DNA from: Acanthosepion lycidas
Lineage: Eukaryota; Mollusca; Cephalopoda; Sepiida; Sepiidae
Direction of reading: 5' to 3'
Length of the DNA stretch: 64,000 nucleotides
Assembly (NCBI GenBank): GCA_963932145.1
Contig: OZ010596.1
Location: forward strand, 85,354,340-85,418,339
This document shows, in pieces, positions 1 through 12,315 of the stretch. The position numbers and the translations under genes are program-made. Position 1 is the stretch's first letter. Each line of letters opens with the position of its first letter. Under the pieces are notes generated by a model. That model was given only the letters and a program-made list of their open reading frames with translations. It had not been told where the DNA came from and made no database searches.

Positions 1-955
1 CAATTTTTTAATGTATTCAACTAATACTGCTTAATTCATGAGGTAAAAAACAGCATTTCAAAATAGCCAGTGATAATGGGGGGGAGCAAATTTTCAATTT
101 GAAGTTTACTTATAATTTCTACATTTTATTTCCTTTTGATAAAACAAAATAACAACATTCCCTGATTTAAATAGTGAAATTGTTTGTTTCTTTTAACAAT
201 ATTTAGTCCAAATCTTGCAAAATCGTGGATTTTTCAGTGCATTTTTGTCTACGATCTTTGATACCAAATGCTCAAAAAGTGACAGATCTAATTTTTTGTA
301 TCAGTACTTAATTGGTCTATAACTTTCAGTACATTATTCTTTTTGATATTTTTTAAAAAGTCAAAAATCAACCTACTCTATTGAACATACTGTCTTGTTG
401 CGTAAAATAAATGCCCATATACTTTTTGACATTCGAGTGTTGTTTTTTGAAACATATCTCATTGTGGAAGTCTGTTAATGGGTGCGTAAGGGGTCAATAT
501 TTGTTTTGTTTTTTTTAAGCAAGGGTAATAAAAATTTATAGACAAATCTAAAGACCACTGGAATTGAAAACTCAAAAACCAAGAATCCGGGTAGGTAATA
601 AAGTAGGGATTGTTCACCTAAAGTCAGTTTTTAGGCTTTAAGGTAATTTAGTCATAGAATTCATGACTGAGATTAATTAAAGTTTATTAAAGTTTCAAAA
701 AAATTGCCAACTATAAATAACCACCATATTTATTAACAAATTGGTAAAATATGAAAGAAATCGTTGCATAAAATATTTTTATTTGTGCCTTTGGACAATA
801 CATTTGAGAGAGAAAATTGTATAGCTCTCCAGAAATTAGTTTATAATGTGGCTTTTAAAAAGCCAAAAAATGAAACCCTTCATGTTTAAAATAATTAAAA
901 ATACAGCAGTTCTTTTCTCGGTATGCCAGTCAACTATTATATTGGGGTTTTGCAA
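1..955. other. AT-rich intergenic DNA, nothing recognised
   Basis: No reading frame, structured repeat or RNA gene was recognised here. The stretch has A/T runs and short unrelated frames only. Confidence 0.6.
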
Positions 956-957
956 AT

Positions 958-1670
958 AAATTTCTTCTAAACAAGGAAAATCAATGAATTATTTTTTTCC
1001 CCCATAAATAAATTTGTTTTTATCTAGCGAATACACCTAAAATTAAATATTAAAATAATTAGAAGCTTTTAATTTCATTTTTAGAATGTGTATATTTCCA
1101 AATCTGTGAGTAGTATCATCTATCTGTTCTTTTTTAGATACACTACACATTTTAAAACTGAAATTAAAAACTATTTTAATCATTTTAATATAATCTTAAA
1201 TGTATTCACTAGATAAAACCATAAAGATATTTGTAAAAATAAAATGAATTAATTTTCCTTGTTTAGAAGAATTTTATAGGCACAATACCCATTGAACACT
1301 AGTGACTAAAAAAGAATAATTTAAAAAAAAATGACTTGCAGTTTTGAAATATACACATTTTAAAACAGATTAAAACTTACTTTATTTTTTTAATATCTAA
1401 TTTTAGGTGTATTCGCTAGATAGAAACATAATTTTATTTGTAGAAAACAAACAATTTTACTACACTAGACTCACATATCTGGAAATATACACATTTTAAA
1501 ATTGAAACTATGTGTATATTTCCACCTAAATTAGATATTAAGAATAATTAAAATAGTTCTATTTTAATTATTTTTAATATTTAATTTAGGTGCATTCCCT
1601 AGATAAAAATCAAATTTATTCATAAAAAGGATCTTCATTCATTTTTCTTGTTTACAACAACTTTCTTTTG
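958..1670. repeat. Foldback repeat cluster (MITE-like)
   Basis: A segment from about 961 to 1105 recurs inverted at about 1130-1277. The shared signature is TTCTTCTAAACAAGGAAAA at one end and CTAG(C/T)GAATACA in the middle. Further partial units follow at about 1345-1445 and 1480-1670, again carrying ATACACATTTTAAAA and a CTAG(C/A)TAGA-type core. A local hairpin (GGAAATATACACA facing TGTGTATATTTCC) lies near 1480-1532. The array looks like several copies of one small inverted-repeat element stacked head-to-head and head-to-tail. No coding capacity is seen. The exact unit ends are uncertain. Confidence 0.6.
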
Positions 1671-2284
1671 TGATTGGCTGTACTGGCTTCTAAGAAAATC
1701 CTTACAAAAAATCCTATTTCATAAAATTTAACACAAAACTGGCAGCTATTTTTTATTTTTACTCACTATTTTGTTGTTAAATTAATTTTACCACAAACAG
1801 TTTTTTTATTTTTTTTGAAAACTAAAACAAATAGATTTTTTCAGACATCATGTCGTATTTTCTTTTTTTTTCGATTTGAAAACATTTTAATATTTCCAAG
1901 TGTCATCTGTCATATTTCCTTTTTTTCTTCATTTCTTTTGTAAACAAATAGATTTCACATTTAATTTTCCTAAAACTAGTCAATTAAATGTTTTCAACAT
2001 ATTTTTGTTTAATCTTTTTCTCTTAGAATGGTATATAAAATTTGATTTTATTAACATTTCAAAGTCTTTTTTAATAGTGTTTCTTTGAATATGGTCACTC
2101 AGTAATGATAGCACTTAAACTGAACGATTTTGGTTTTGTAAAAAATTTTGATGTGGTTTCACAGTGTGAAGATGAAAGCGAAAAAAGTCAGTTTTTCAGT
2201 TAAACCACACATCTCTACAGTACAGACATGTTAAAAGCCTTAAAAAGACACTATGTTGATTAAAATGAAATAAAAAAAAAAAAA

Positions 2285-4726
2285 CAATGATTTATCAATA
2301 ACCAGCAACATCTATGTGAGAAAACAACCTCCTTTAAAATGTTGACATTGTGGTGAATGCCTTTATGCATGCTTTTTTGGCCGTTCAATATTTGTCACTG
2401 AAACAGACATAAAGAAAGATTTTGCAATCCAAATTCATACAAAAATTCAACTGAAAATTCATCTGAAAAAAAAATGTAACAGGAAAATGTGCAAGATAAA
2501 CACAGTATTTGTGATGTTCAAAGTTGATTACAAATCTCCCCCTACCCGCATAAAATATATTGTTGTCTCTGTAAGCAACAAACCAGTTCATTTCCAGTTT
2601 GATACACTGTTGGACATAACATTAATATTGCATTTGACTTAGGGACAAATTGAAAAGCCACATGTATCTGAAACAGATCAAATAGCAATGAGGGCGTCTA
2701 GGAAGTACAATTCATTTAACTGGTGAGTTAACTTGCGATGTTTCCTTTCAGAATAGAACATTTTCTTATGTGTGTTATGTCGTGGATGATTCAAAATTAA
2801 ATTTAATTTATCTTGACTGGCTATAACAACCTTTTTGAAATTCCTTTCAACTCTGTATTCAATACATTTAACCCCACATCAATTTCTGATAATGAAAATC
2901 ATTTCATGAATGAACTTAAAATTAACTCACTCACTCTGATCACAGATCACAAGCCTCTTGGTATTTTGGGATCTAAAAAAAGACATCCAAGTATATACAG
3001 CAAACCATCTGCAAAGAAGGGCTACTATGCTGTTAGATTATAATTATTCTATAAAATATAATTCAACAAATACAAATTGTCAAGCTGATGCATTATCTAG
3101 ATCATGACTACACAAAATGAAGTACCAGAAGACTCAGTCATCACAGCATTATCTCTAGAGCCAGATGTCATTTTAGTGCTTGCATCCACTGTAAGAGCAT
3201 TACCAGTCACTTCTACAATGATCTATGAAGTCATAGCTTCTGATCCAGTGTTAAAAATGTGATATGCTCCCATTATACAAAATGGTCAGAAGCATGCACT
3301 GACAAGAGCTATTCTTTCAGCATTGATCTTCATTGTCAGAAGGTGATGGGCGTCTTCTTTTTACAGAACGTGTGATTGTGCCATCTTCATTACATGAAAG
3401 AGTGATAAAGCAATTCCATTATGGTCATCAAGGTCTTAGCCATATGAAATACCTAGCATGCAGCTATGTTTGTTGGCCAAACATAGACAAGCAGTTGGAG
3501 GAATTGGTATACAAATTTTCCAGTTGTCAACTGGCAGCAAAATCTCCCAGGAAAACTACACTCAGTTCCTGGCCTATCCCTGAATCACCCTGATCACACC
3601 TTCACATTGACTTTGCTGGACCCATCAAGAGGCAGTATTATTTTATCCTTGCTGATGCTTACATGCAACAAATGGCCAGAAATTTTTCAGATTAATTGCA
3701 TCACCTCGGATTAAATAATTCTTAAGTTAAAACAAATCTTCAGTCGATTTGGAGTCCCACAGATACTAGTTTCTGATAATGGCACTGCTTTCACTTCAGC
3801 TGAATTTTTAACTTTCTGTACACAGGATGGTATTCAACACATTAGGATATCATTTTTTCATCCACAATCAAATGGACATGTAGAGTGTTTTGTAGATAGC
3901 TTTAAGAGAGTACTCCTCAAACTTGAAGGGGAGAGGACCACACAAGAAATATTAGAAATATCCCTCGAAAGTTACAGAGCTACACCCAATCCAAATGCAC
4001 CTAATAGAAATTTACCATCAGAAGCACTGATGAATCATAAAACTTTGTTTAAATATAGATGTCATCCATTCAACTACAGGCCATTCCCTAAAAAGGAACA
4101 CGGTGATAGAAGAACAATTTAACTATCATCATGAGCAGTGAAGCATAAATATGTACCAGGACAACCTGAACTTGTAAAAGATTACCACAACAGTAAAGAA
4201 AAATGGATATACAGTCTTCAGTTTGGGTTTAATATGCAAACCAATTACAAAATCAAACCTTCCAGAGACTAAAACTCCACTCTACCATTGGGCATTATAT
4301 TGGACACCTTCAAACTGCCTTAACAAAGTTCCCAACTAATGCCAAGGGACAAAGATAGGACTCCAGCAGAAAGTGCACCAAGGAAATCCCATTGACTATA
4401 TAGTAAGCCATACCCACTGAAATTAAATCCCCGATAAAAGTCATATGAGCACAAGGCTAAAATGAGGATGTATTTGGGGGTGCATACGTACTTTCCACTA
4501 TAAAGGACAATATCTCAAAATACAATTGAGTTAAGGCCCTTGTCCACTAGTTGAACCACAGCACTTGTGAATTCAACATGGTGATAAGTTGACATACATG
4601 TGAAACTCATGGTTTTAATCCAAACAAATCCTTGCTGTTCTCAGGCAGTAAATGAATAAAATTTATTTTATTATGTGTTAAAATACACTTGCTTTTTATC
4701 TTCATTCTTTTTTTTTCATTTCAACA
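2285..4726 (+). mobile_element. Gypsy LTR retrotransposon fossil (gag-pol remnants)
   Basis: This is a decayed Gypsy-type (K02A2.6-like) element on the plus strand. Recognisable parts, in order, are a zinc-knuckle-like piece (about 2330-2420), an aspartic-protease-like stretch with FQFDTLLDITLI (about 2530-2820), RNase H with LTLITDHKPLGIL (about 2930-2970), the integrase HHCC zinc-binding region with HYGHQGLSHMKYL and CWPNIDKQ (about 3400-3540), and integrase-core pieces including DFAGPI and HPQSNGH (about 3600-4100). A purine-rich tract followed by TGCATACG at 4481 could start a 3' LTR ending near 4726, but no matching 5' LTR was found. It is broken in many places and old. Family: high confidence; LTR: low. 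Confidence 0.85.
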
Positions 4727-4729
4727 GCC

Positions 4730-6410
4730 TGGAATATAACTGTTTCATTTGTTATAAATTCTAATAGCAGCAAATATCTTATTTTTAAAATATTTTGCTG
4801 GGAGATAAACTAATCTCTCTTAAAAATAAAATTTCTTATTAAATAAATTTGAATATGCTTTCTTAAATGATAACATTAATTTATGCTTTTTATGAAATAA
4901 AGATGAAAAACCTATCTTTACAGAATATTCAATGGATTCTAGAGAAAAACTAAAAACATTAACATACTGATAATGTTATTTGTTAGTTGAAAGACAAATT
5001 TATTGAACTTTATAACAAAATTACTTCAGAAATTAAGAAACACAAAAAGATTATCATATTTTGTTGCTGTTATAGATTTTATAAAAAGGAGACTGATTTA
5101 CTGAAAAAAGTTTCTTTTATTAGTTTTCTTTCCTTAATGTGTTGATGACTTCTTATCAGTTTTGCAACTAAAAATAGAAGAAATTTTAGATTTTTTCGTT
5201 GGTAATTATATTCCAAAATCTCTGAACTACATCCATAAGTACAATGCTATTGTGCCAGACATGGCAATTAATTGAAAAGCTAATAATTACTTTTTAGAAT
5301 ATTAGCTAATTCCTTTATTTAAAGTGTCACATCATTACTTTGACTTCATTTTGAAATATTTGTGGCTTTTATAACTGATGTCACTATGATAGGTTCTTTA
5401 TTATCTTGAATTAATTTAAATGAAACAATTGAAAAAGAAAAGTATAAAAACTTGTACTTCCACTTAAAACAGGGAGCTATTTATTTGGATTTATATATTT
5501 TTAATTTCTTTGATTTGTTTTATAGTAAAACATGCCCTTATGCATTATTTTTTTTATTCTTTTTGAGTCTAATAGCAATTTCAAATTGAATTTGCCACTC
5601 TGAAAGTCAGATTATTCAAGATTGCCAAAATAAAATTGGAAAGTTTACTTTAAATTCTTTGCATATAAAAAAAAAATGCAAAATGAATGTATATTTAATG
5701 TTTTTGATATTTGACTACTTGTATATAATATCATGTTTGCGAATCTTCAAGCAAAGATTTTAGCAGCTTTTTCCTCTTTTATGTTTCTTGATTGACAGCA
5801 ATAATTTAGTATATATTTCACTTGAATAAACATGTACACAAATGAGATTTTACACATGATTATTTTGTAATGAAGTAAATAAAGAAAAATGAGTAATTTC
5901 CTTGGAAAATTGTAGTTATCAAATTTTCCTTGTCAAGAGAAAATTTTTATCATATCTAGTCTTCTGATAGAAAGAATAAACAAGCCTGTTTATTGTCCAT
6001 TCATTGTTTAGAAAAGTGATTCAAGGTACTTATTAATTTTAATAGGGCAATAAACAGAAAGCAGACTTTAGTCAATATCCACAAAGAGGTAGTAATGGAG
6101 AAAATAAACATTTGTGGTAAATTTTAAGATAATTATGTAATGTTTTTAATCCATTTATATTCCATTTATTTTTTGTTTTAGTTATCTGAATTCAAATATG
6201 TCTTTTTTTTTCTAAATTCGTTTTTAAATAATTTGTGTATGCGAATGTATACACATACACAGGTCTGAAGATCACTTGAGTCATGAAACTGACAATCAAC
6301 ATTCAGTGTTGATTTTTATATCTGTATCTACAAATGTTCTATCTCCAATATTGAACACACTTCTATAAATATAGTACATTTTAAACAATATAATTTATAT
6401 ATAAATATAT
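4730..6410. other. AT-rich intergenic DNA, nothing recognised
   Basis: No coding, RNA or mobile-element signature was recognised. It consists of AT-rich sequence with short homopolymer runs. Confidence 0.6.
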
Positions 6411-6416
6411 AAACTG

Positions 6417-6421
6417 AGTGA

Positions 6422-6483
<62 letters not shown>
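6417..6483. repeat. (TG)n(TA)n compound microsatellite
   Basis: A run of TG dinucleotides passes directly into about 22 TA units. Apparent tyrosine/isoleucine-rich frames on both strands are artefacts of this repeat. Confidence 0.97.
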
Positions 6484-6486
<3 letters not shown>

Positions 6487-6489
6487 CAA

Positions 6490-7600
6490 TCTTGAAACAT
6501 TTATGTCTACCAAAAATGAAAGGAACACCATATATATACATGCACATCACATAGTAATAATGCATTTCATTTTAAAACAGCATTACTTAAATAGACTGAT
6601 CCTCTCTCTCGAAAAAAAAAGAAAACTACATGCATATCAAAAAGTCAGGGGTTAGTTTAACATTGTATTTATATTGTAAGCAGGACCTCCATCTAAAATA
6701 ATAGAAAATTAATGTTTTTCAATTTTGATAAATTGCCTGAATATATATATATATATCGTCATGAAAATATTTTTATCTATAAGAAATTACTAATTAATAT
6801 TCATGTTGCAAAGTAAAGGTTTTTGACATTTGCTGTATGTATTTTTTGTTTCAATAGTTATTTCGATTTTATCCTGAAAAAGCTCTATTTTTATACATTA
6901 ATACAACAATCTGATTCTTACCACAACATGTTCTTAGCTAATAATCTTATAATAATATTTGATTTCTTTTTTAAAAATGTTCCACTGCAATGTAACATTG
7001 TTAATAATTCTAGTCATCATAATCTGTTATTTGTCAATAAAAATATTTGATTTTAAAGCTTTTTGTTTATTTTTATCAATTTTTGAAAGATTTTATGCTA
7101 ATATTATTAAAAAATATAAATTTTGCAAATTCTAAAAAAAATTGCAGCAGTGCCCTTAGTCATTGCTATGGTGCCTTCATTTTAAGGAGTTCACCAAGGC
7201 AATTTTTTCCTGCCCCTATCCTAGGCTAAACTCATCACTGTATATATATATATATATCTCCTATAATGTTTTGCCTCTATGACTTCTTCAGATGGATAAC
7301 AAAAAATGTGTTCTGTGTGTATGCATTTGTGTGTGTTTAAAATAATTAAATCTTATTTTTACACACACACATACACACACTGGGCTTATAACGTGCATGG
7401 CCAATTGGTTTCCTAATCCCTTGAATTATTCAAAAACTGTGTTCAAGATCCTTTTTATAAAAATGTCAGTGTTTTGGAGAAGGTATAACATTGTGTTCTT
7501 TAGAGATTGATGGCTGAGGATTTTTGAGAGTGGAATTAGGCTTCGCAATTACAGATATCTTAGTAAAAAAAAAAAGTAGTTATAGGAAACTTCTTTTTTT
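6490..7600. other. AT-rich spacer with small microsatellites
   Basis: It holds short (TA)n runs near 6738-6756 and 7241-7257 and TG/CA tracts near 7315-7382. A slightly GC-richer patch at 7140-7230 was not assigned. No gene is supported. Confidence 0.6.
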
Positions 7601-7734
7601 CTTTTGGCTTTCTCAAATAAATGTTGAAATCACCCAAGATCAACCATGACCACATAAGTGATATATCGGCTTTCTTTATTTTTATTTTTTTTTTATTTTT
7701 GTTTATTTATTTTTTTTTTTTTTTTGAAGTTTCT

Positions 7735-8040
7735 TACTCTTTGATTATATCCTTCAAACTTAGGACAGTTTTAAAATTGTTTTTTGAATTTCTCTGGTGT
7801 CCACAGTGATGAATGGAAATCTCTTTCTTCAGCTTCTTCTTCCTCTTCCATTGAAAATTCCAGCAGTTGTTCAAAGTCTTCATCAGTAAGGAGTGATTAG
7901 TACACTTGGGTGTGTTGTTTGACAATCTTATGAATGTAGATATAATTTGGCATTTTCTTCCAGAAAAGGCCGGCTTCATCACAGTTGAACACTTTGCTTC
8001 TTTTTCCTCTATTAATTTTTGACAGATTCTAGAGAATTCA
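7735..8040 (-). pseudogene. Tigger/CENPB-type transposase fragment
   Basis: Read on the minus strand, one frame gives KVFNCDEAGLFWKKMPNY at about 7945-7990. This matches the first catalytic aspartate block (NxDETGLFWKKMP) of Tigger/jerky-type DDE transposases. A stop later, the same frame resumes with an acidic C-terminal stretch (LTDEDFEQLLEFSMEEEEE, about 7815-7880), typical of the end of these proteins. The part between is much shorter than a full DDE domain, so most of the catalytic region, including the second and third aspartates, is missing. It is an internally deleted remnant of a lineage distinct from the element at 28.97-31.21 kb. Terminal repeats were not found. Confidence 0.7.
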
Positions 8041-8084
8041 TTCATGGTTACTCATGCAAAATAGTAATGTCTAGAGTGATTGTT

Positions 8085-8300
8085 CTTCAAGCATTTGTTA
8101 GTCATGATGCTCATCTGCATGAGCTTCATTTTCTCATTCTCAGCTACTGATGGTGGTGAATGTTCATACCACTTCTCTGCACCCTTCAGGCCATATTCCT
8201 GCATAGTCCTCAATATATTCTTAGGGTTACTTTGTCATAGTGTTATCTATGCTTTTTTATTCCAACTGAGTGAAGCCACTTACAATGTATTACACCCTTT
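8085..8300 (-). pseudogene. R2-like LINE C-terminal fragment (possible)
   Basis: The minus strand reads YGLKGAEKWYEHSPPSVAEN followed by EKMKLM. The pattern (E/D)KWYEH-P--V-EN is, from memory, found just upstream of the restriction-like endonuclease of R2/NeSL-group non-LTR retrotransposons in molluscs. The diagnostic WDF-TD-...RPD block that should follow is not visible, so this is a truncated tail piece. It adjoins the Tigger-like fragment on the same strand and an (ATT)n microsatellite. Moderate-to-low confidence. Confidence 0.4.
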
Positions 8301-8305
8301 CAGTA

Positions 8306-8307
8306 GC

Positions 8308-8346
<39 letters not shown>

Positions 8347-8361
8347 GGTAGTAGTAGTAGA
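8306..8361. repeat. (ATT)n then (GTA)n microsatellite
   Basis: Thirteen or so ATT units are followed by GTA units. Homopolymeric isoleucine in the overlapping frame is an artefact. Confidence 0.95.
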
Positions 8362-9109
8362 AGTTGTAGTAGCAGTGTCTGTGTTTGAATCTGTTATAAT
8401 TAATTTGATAGCATTTGAATTATCTTTCCTCTTTGGATAATTTGCATATAAGTCAGATTTTGAATATCTTGTTCATTTTTTTTGGTTAAATAACATTGGT
8501 CATCCTAATTGTGATATAAACTGTTACAGAAATTCATTAATTCATTATGTTGTTAAATAAAATTATTTGTAAATTTGTTTCTCTGAAGTTAGCTTCATGT
8601 GTATCATGACAATATTATAACATTTTTTATAGGAACATACCATTCACAATGGAAAAAAATGACAAGGAATAGGTTGAAATAGATTTTTTAACTCAGCTAA
8701 TGATTTGCTTCAGTTGCAACAAGCTGAGACTTTTTCTTAAATACATATTGATTTCTTTTTCAATTGTTTTCTTATAGAAAAGAATTTGATTAAAGCATTC
8801 TTATGTAAACATTTGTCAATTCATTCGTCCACCTGTTTGATTTTCTATCAATTTAGCTAAGTGGTTTTCTATTTATCAATAATACTTATTTTCATACTTA
8901 TTTAACTGACTAAAGAATCACTTGAATATTGCTCTTCATATTGATATATCTATTTCCTGTGCAGATTTTTTGCCTATGTATATCTCTATATAGTCTTTGA
9001 ATTTGGAATTTTTTTTATCTTTATGTATCAATTTTAAACTGCAATGGCACTTGAAGAATTAATTCTAGAAAAATGCAGTCTTCTACTTCAATTTAATAGC
9101 ATTATCGTT

Positions 9110-9690
9110 TTCTTTTATGTGTTGTGTCCCTTTGGGTGATCATGGCTCTGATAATATAACTTCTTGTCCCTTTATGGCTCTAAGCAATATTTAAATTTTT
9201 ACCACCCCTCTTTGTTCCTGCTCTGTCATCTATTCACACAAACTTGTTTGGTAGATTACTCACTGTTTCCCTATGCCCCTCTTGCTTTTAATATATCCTG
9301 TGAGTGTTAAATTCTTCTAACTTTCTTTCTTCATTATATATCCAAAATATTTCAAATGTCTCTTTCTGATTTTAAGTATAAATTTCTTTTTAGTTCCCAT
9401 TTTTTTAAAAAGTTCCTCATTGGTCACATGGTATTCTCAGCATGGTATATGGTATTCTCAGCATCCTTTTGTAGAATCATATTTCTGCCAATTCAAGTCT
9501 CTTCTTCATCTATGAGGAAATTATTTAACATTTACCACCATATAGGAGAATGCATATGACAGCAATTCAACTCTGTTTTCTTTATTTCTAACAAAATTTT
9601 CCTATCTCTTACTACTCTTAGTTTTTGGAAGGCATCTTTCATTATTCCAATGCACTTTGGATTTCTGTGTCAAATTACCATTTTCATTAT
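9110..9690 (-). pseudogene. LINE reverse-transcriptase C-terminal fragment (ERT type)
   Basis: Minus-strand frames give RNPKCIGIMKDAFQKLR, then DRKILLEIKK, and further on LTLTGYIKSKRGIGKQ, QTSLCEWMTEQEQRG and ILLRAIKGQE. These resemble the post-polymerase tail of the abundant invertebrate 'endonuclease-reverse transcriptase' LINEs, whose usual form is KDAFQKM...R.ISL.IK and LTGHI.GKR.RGRQ...LTSLCKWMTEQG...LLRATKDR. Only the thumb/C-terminal part is present and it is broken by several stops and frame changes. The LINE clade (RTE- or CR1-like) was not settled. Its neighbour at 10.2-10.85 kb, on the same strand, is a different LINE. Confidence 0.75.
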
Positions 9691-9717
9691 AATATCTTTG
9701 ATGTAATGGAATAACCT

Positions 9718-9900
9718 GTTACCCCGATGAGCGACTACACTATAGGTATTAACTACCTATAAGTATCTGTAAGTCAACAGACTACAGAGACTAGCTGGGA
9801 TATGTTGAGTATGACTCAGACTTACGCAAGAACTACCGACCTTCTAATAGTAGCACTCACTATTGGATTGATTTGCAACGGCCTTGTGCATAACTGTTAC
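9718..9900. other. GC-richer island of unknown origin
   Basis: A sharply bounded block with balanced base composition (for example GTTACCCCGATGAGCGAC and AAGAACTACCGACC) sits in AT-rich surroundings between two LINE fragments. No protein or tRNA-like fold was recognised. It may be LINE untranslated sequence or another repeat. Confidence 0.4.
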
Positions 9901-10189
9901 CTTTATTCTTATTGTATTGGTCTTTTACAATATACCTTTACTTATTTTATCCACCTTGCTTTTCAAATATATATTTCTATTAGCATGGAATATAACACTC
10001 TTATTATTACATTCATTATTTTGGTATTTGTTTTTTTTATTTGGAAGATGAAGTTTTATATTGCAATAAAGAAAAATGGTATTTATTTTAAAGTTGATAC
10101 AAAAATTTAGCAATAATATGAGTCCTATATGCATTATAGAAAAGTCAGAGGGAAGCTATTTCATGGTGGTGGGAAAGTGACTGAAGTCA

Positions 10190-10850
10190 AAATGCCAGAT
10201 CAGGACTTATGTCATTACAGAAAAGATGGATTCTGATGAGAAAAATTGTCTGGCATGACAAAGTGAACCAACTTTCCTATCAGCCAACCTAGCAATTGAT
10301 TTACTCCACTTCATGTCAGTGTAAAACCTGAGACCAAGAAGGTGCAATGAGTTACTCTCCTGGCAGATAGCATCAAATATACTGATAGTATGCAAAAATA
10401 GTTCTCTATGATGATTAAAAGATAGCAGTTTCATTTTAAAGGTGTTCTAATTTACAAGCCATTTCTTACCTCAATTAACAACTGATTAGAGGTTGTTTTC
10501 AAGAGCAGCTATCAATTTTACTTTGTTGGACCTATCAGACCTACTATTATGACAGGATTAAATAGTTGTGCCATCAACATAGATAGCTACTTGGGAATGG
10601 ATGATATTGGGAAGGTTGTTGATGAAGATAAGAAACAACATAGGTCCAAAGATAGAGCCCTGGTGACCCCCACCTTTGGCATTAATTTGAATTTATCTAT
10701 AAGTGTTGCTGTTCAACACAATCTTCATTACCCGATTTGTTAAGAATGATTGGATTAAGTCAAATATTTGCCAGAGACACCATAGCCCTTGAGCTTGTTA
10801 AGAAGGCCATATCAAACATCTTTGACATTCTTATCTAAAGCCTGATAGAC
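10190..10850 (-). pseudogene. Jockey/CR1-type LINE reverse transcriptase fragment
   Basis: Read on the minus strand, the order is YQALDKNVKDV (for KAFDKVWH, about 10.82-10.85 kb), LLNKLKGYGVSGKYLT, then GHQGSIFGPMLFLIFINNLP and IYVDGTTI. The last two correspond to the GVPQGS-LGP-LFLIFINDLP and YADDTTI reverse-transcriptase motifs. KMKLLSFNHHRELFLHTIS and LLGLRFYTDMKWS follow at about 10.32-10.44 kb. The catalytic YADD is changed to YVDG, and there are stops and frame changes, so it is inactive. It covers roughly the palm, fingers and thumb of RT; no endonuclease or 3' end was recognised. Clade assignment is approximate. Confidence 0.85.
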
Positions 10851-11214
10851 ACACACACAAAAAAAGAGTTTTGTAAACATTTCATCTATCTGGTTGATTT
10901 TGTTCATCAGATGACTTACTTTTGGTGTCTTGCTGTATGTTAATGGTAAATATTCTATTTCTTTTGTTTTTTTAACTATTAGTTTATTATGAACCTGCTG
11001 CTTGGTAATAGGGCTTTGTCCTCTCCTCCATAGTGTACACACACACACTTTGACCAAGACAGTGGTTACTAGAAGAAGCCTCTATATCAACATGTAACAC
11101 TTTTTCTTCATAGTTGCTATTAACATTTCATTATAAATTTGTTTCATCTGTATTTATGAAAAAGTAGATGGTACTAGAAAATAATAAATAAAATGACATG
11201 TCCCTTTGCAATGT

Positions 11215-12315
11215 CCTCCTTTGTGTTATACCGTAAACCAACATTCACTGGACAGTACTTCAATTTCAACTCCCACCATCCATACAGTGTAAAGAAAGGG
11301 ATTGTTTGCTGCTTACAACACTGAGCAAAAGTCATAAGTGGTGACTCAGAGACATTAGATAAAGAATTGGTCAGTATAAGTAGTACCCACCAATGTAACA
11401 ACTACCCTGGGTACATAGCAGCAACCCCAAAAAACTGGGATAGGTGGGTACAAGAGGAGGACAACAAGACTCAGAAAACAGTCTATCTGCCTTATATGAA
11501 GGGGTTATCAGAGAAAATACAAAGGATCTGCAGTCTATATAATATCAGGACAACCTTCAAAAGCTGGATGCACTTCGCAGATATCTCTCCCAAGTAAGAC
11601 CTCCATAGAGGAGAACATGACTAAAGACTGTGTGTACACTATCCCGTGCAGCTGCAGAAAGAAATATAAAGGGCAGACAGGCCGCCCCCTTAAGGTAAGG
11701 CTTCAAGAACACCAGAAAGCTGTAACACTGGTAGTGGAAAAATCTGCGGTGGATGATCACGTATGGAGAGAAGAGTGAGATCACCGCCCTCTGTGGGATC
11801 AGGTTGAGATCATAGACAAAGAACACTATTGGAAAATTCGTAAACTTAAGGAATCAGCACATATGCTAGGCCACAAAAATCTTCTGAGCTGACCAAGCAT
11901 AGAAATGAATACAATATGGGAACCAGTAAGGAGTGCCAGAGAAAAGCGATAATAACAACAAAAATTGCAATATGAGCCCTGGTAAAAACATGAAATGATA
12001 ACAGCAAAAATCCAGAGATTCATACACAGATGTCTTCATGGACACATGGGCATAGTGGATAAAGGCGTTGGTTAGATCCAGTGACAAGGACCCAAAGAGT
12101 TAAATACTCAGTTAAGGCAGTGGAGAACTTGGAGAGTGGAATTAACAGGTGATAGCTGATAACTGACATCCATTAAACATGGCATGTGAACGAAATAAAA
12201 GGTTCAGTTTGACATTCAGACCACCTGAAGAAGGCCGGAGTGTACAACGGCCAATACGTTGTAATAAATATGGCGACAAAGATGAGGACAATAGTCCAAA
12301 TAATGTAGATAGTGT
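11215..12315 (+). mobile_element. Penelope-like retroelement, 3' half with GIY-YIG domain
   Basis: The plus strand shows the end of a Penelope reverse transcriptase (VYRKPTFTGQYFNFNSHHP, about 11227-11285, then VKKGIVCCLQH). A linker follows, then a GIY-YIG endonuclease: VYTIPCSCRKKYKGQTGR at about 11632-11686, VRLQEHQKAV, and the conserved end EHYWKIRKLKESAHMLGHKN near 11820-11880 and IEMNTIWEP near 11900-11925. The GIY-YIG nuclease nicks target DNA for priming in this class. The 5' part of the RT is absent. The element is broken at a few places. A tail at about 12220-12310 (CACCTGAAGAAGGCC then ACGTTGTAATAA) resembles Penelope terminal sequence. Confidence 0.88.

Noticed and set aside
6328-6655. 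Overlapping open frames rich in Tyr/Ile on both strands
   Set aside because: They are translations of the (TG)n(TA)n microsatellite.
8080-8388. 102-codon plus-strand frame with poly-isoleucine
   Set aside because: It is opposite the minus-strand LINE-like fragment and ends in translated (ATT)n; no independent support.
12040-12080. ATAGTGGATAAAGGCGTTGG resembling a tRNA or SINE A box
   Set aside because: No B box at the right distance, and it lies in the Penelope tail.
11557-12087. Minus-strand frames of 65-89 codons
   Set aside because: They are shadows of the plus-strand Penelope GIY-YIG region.
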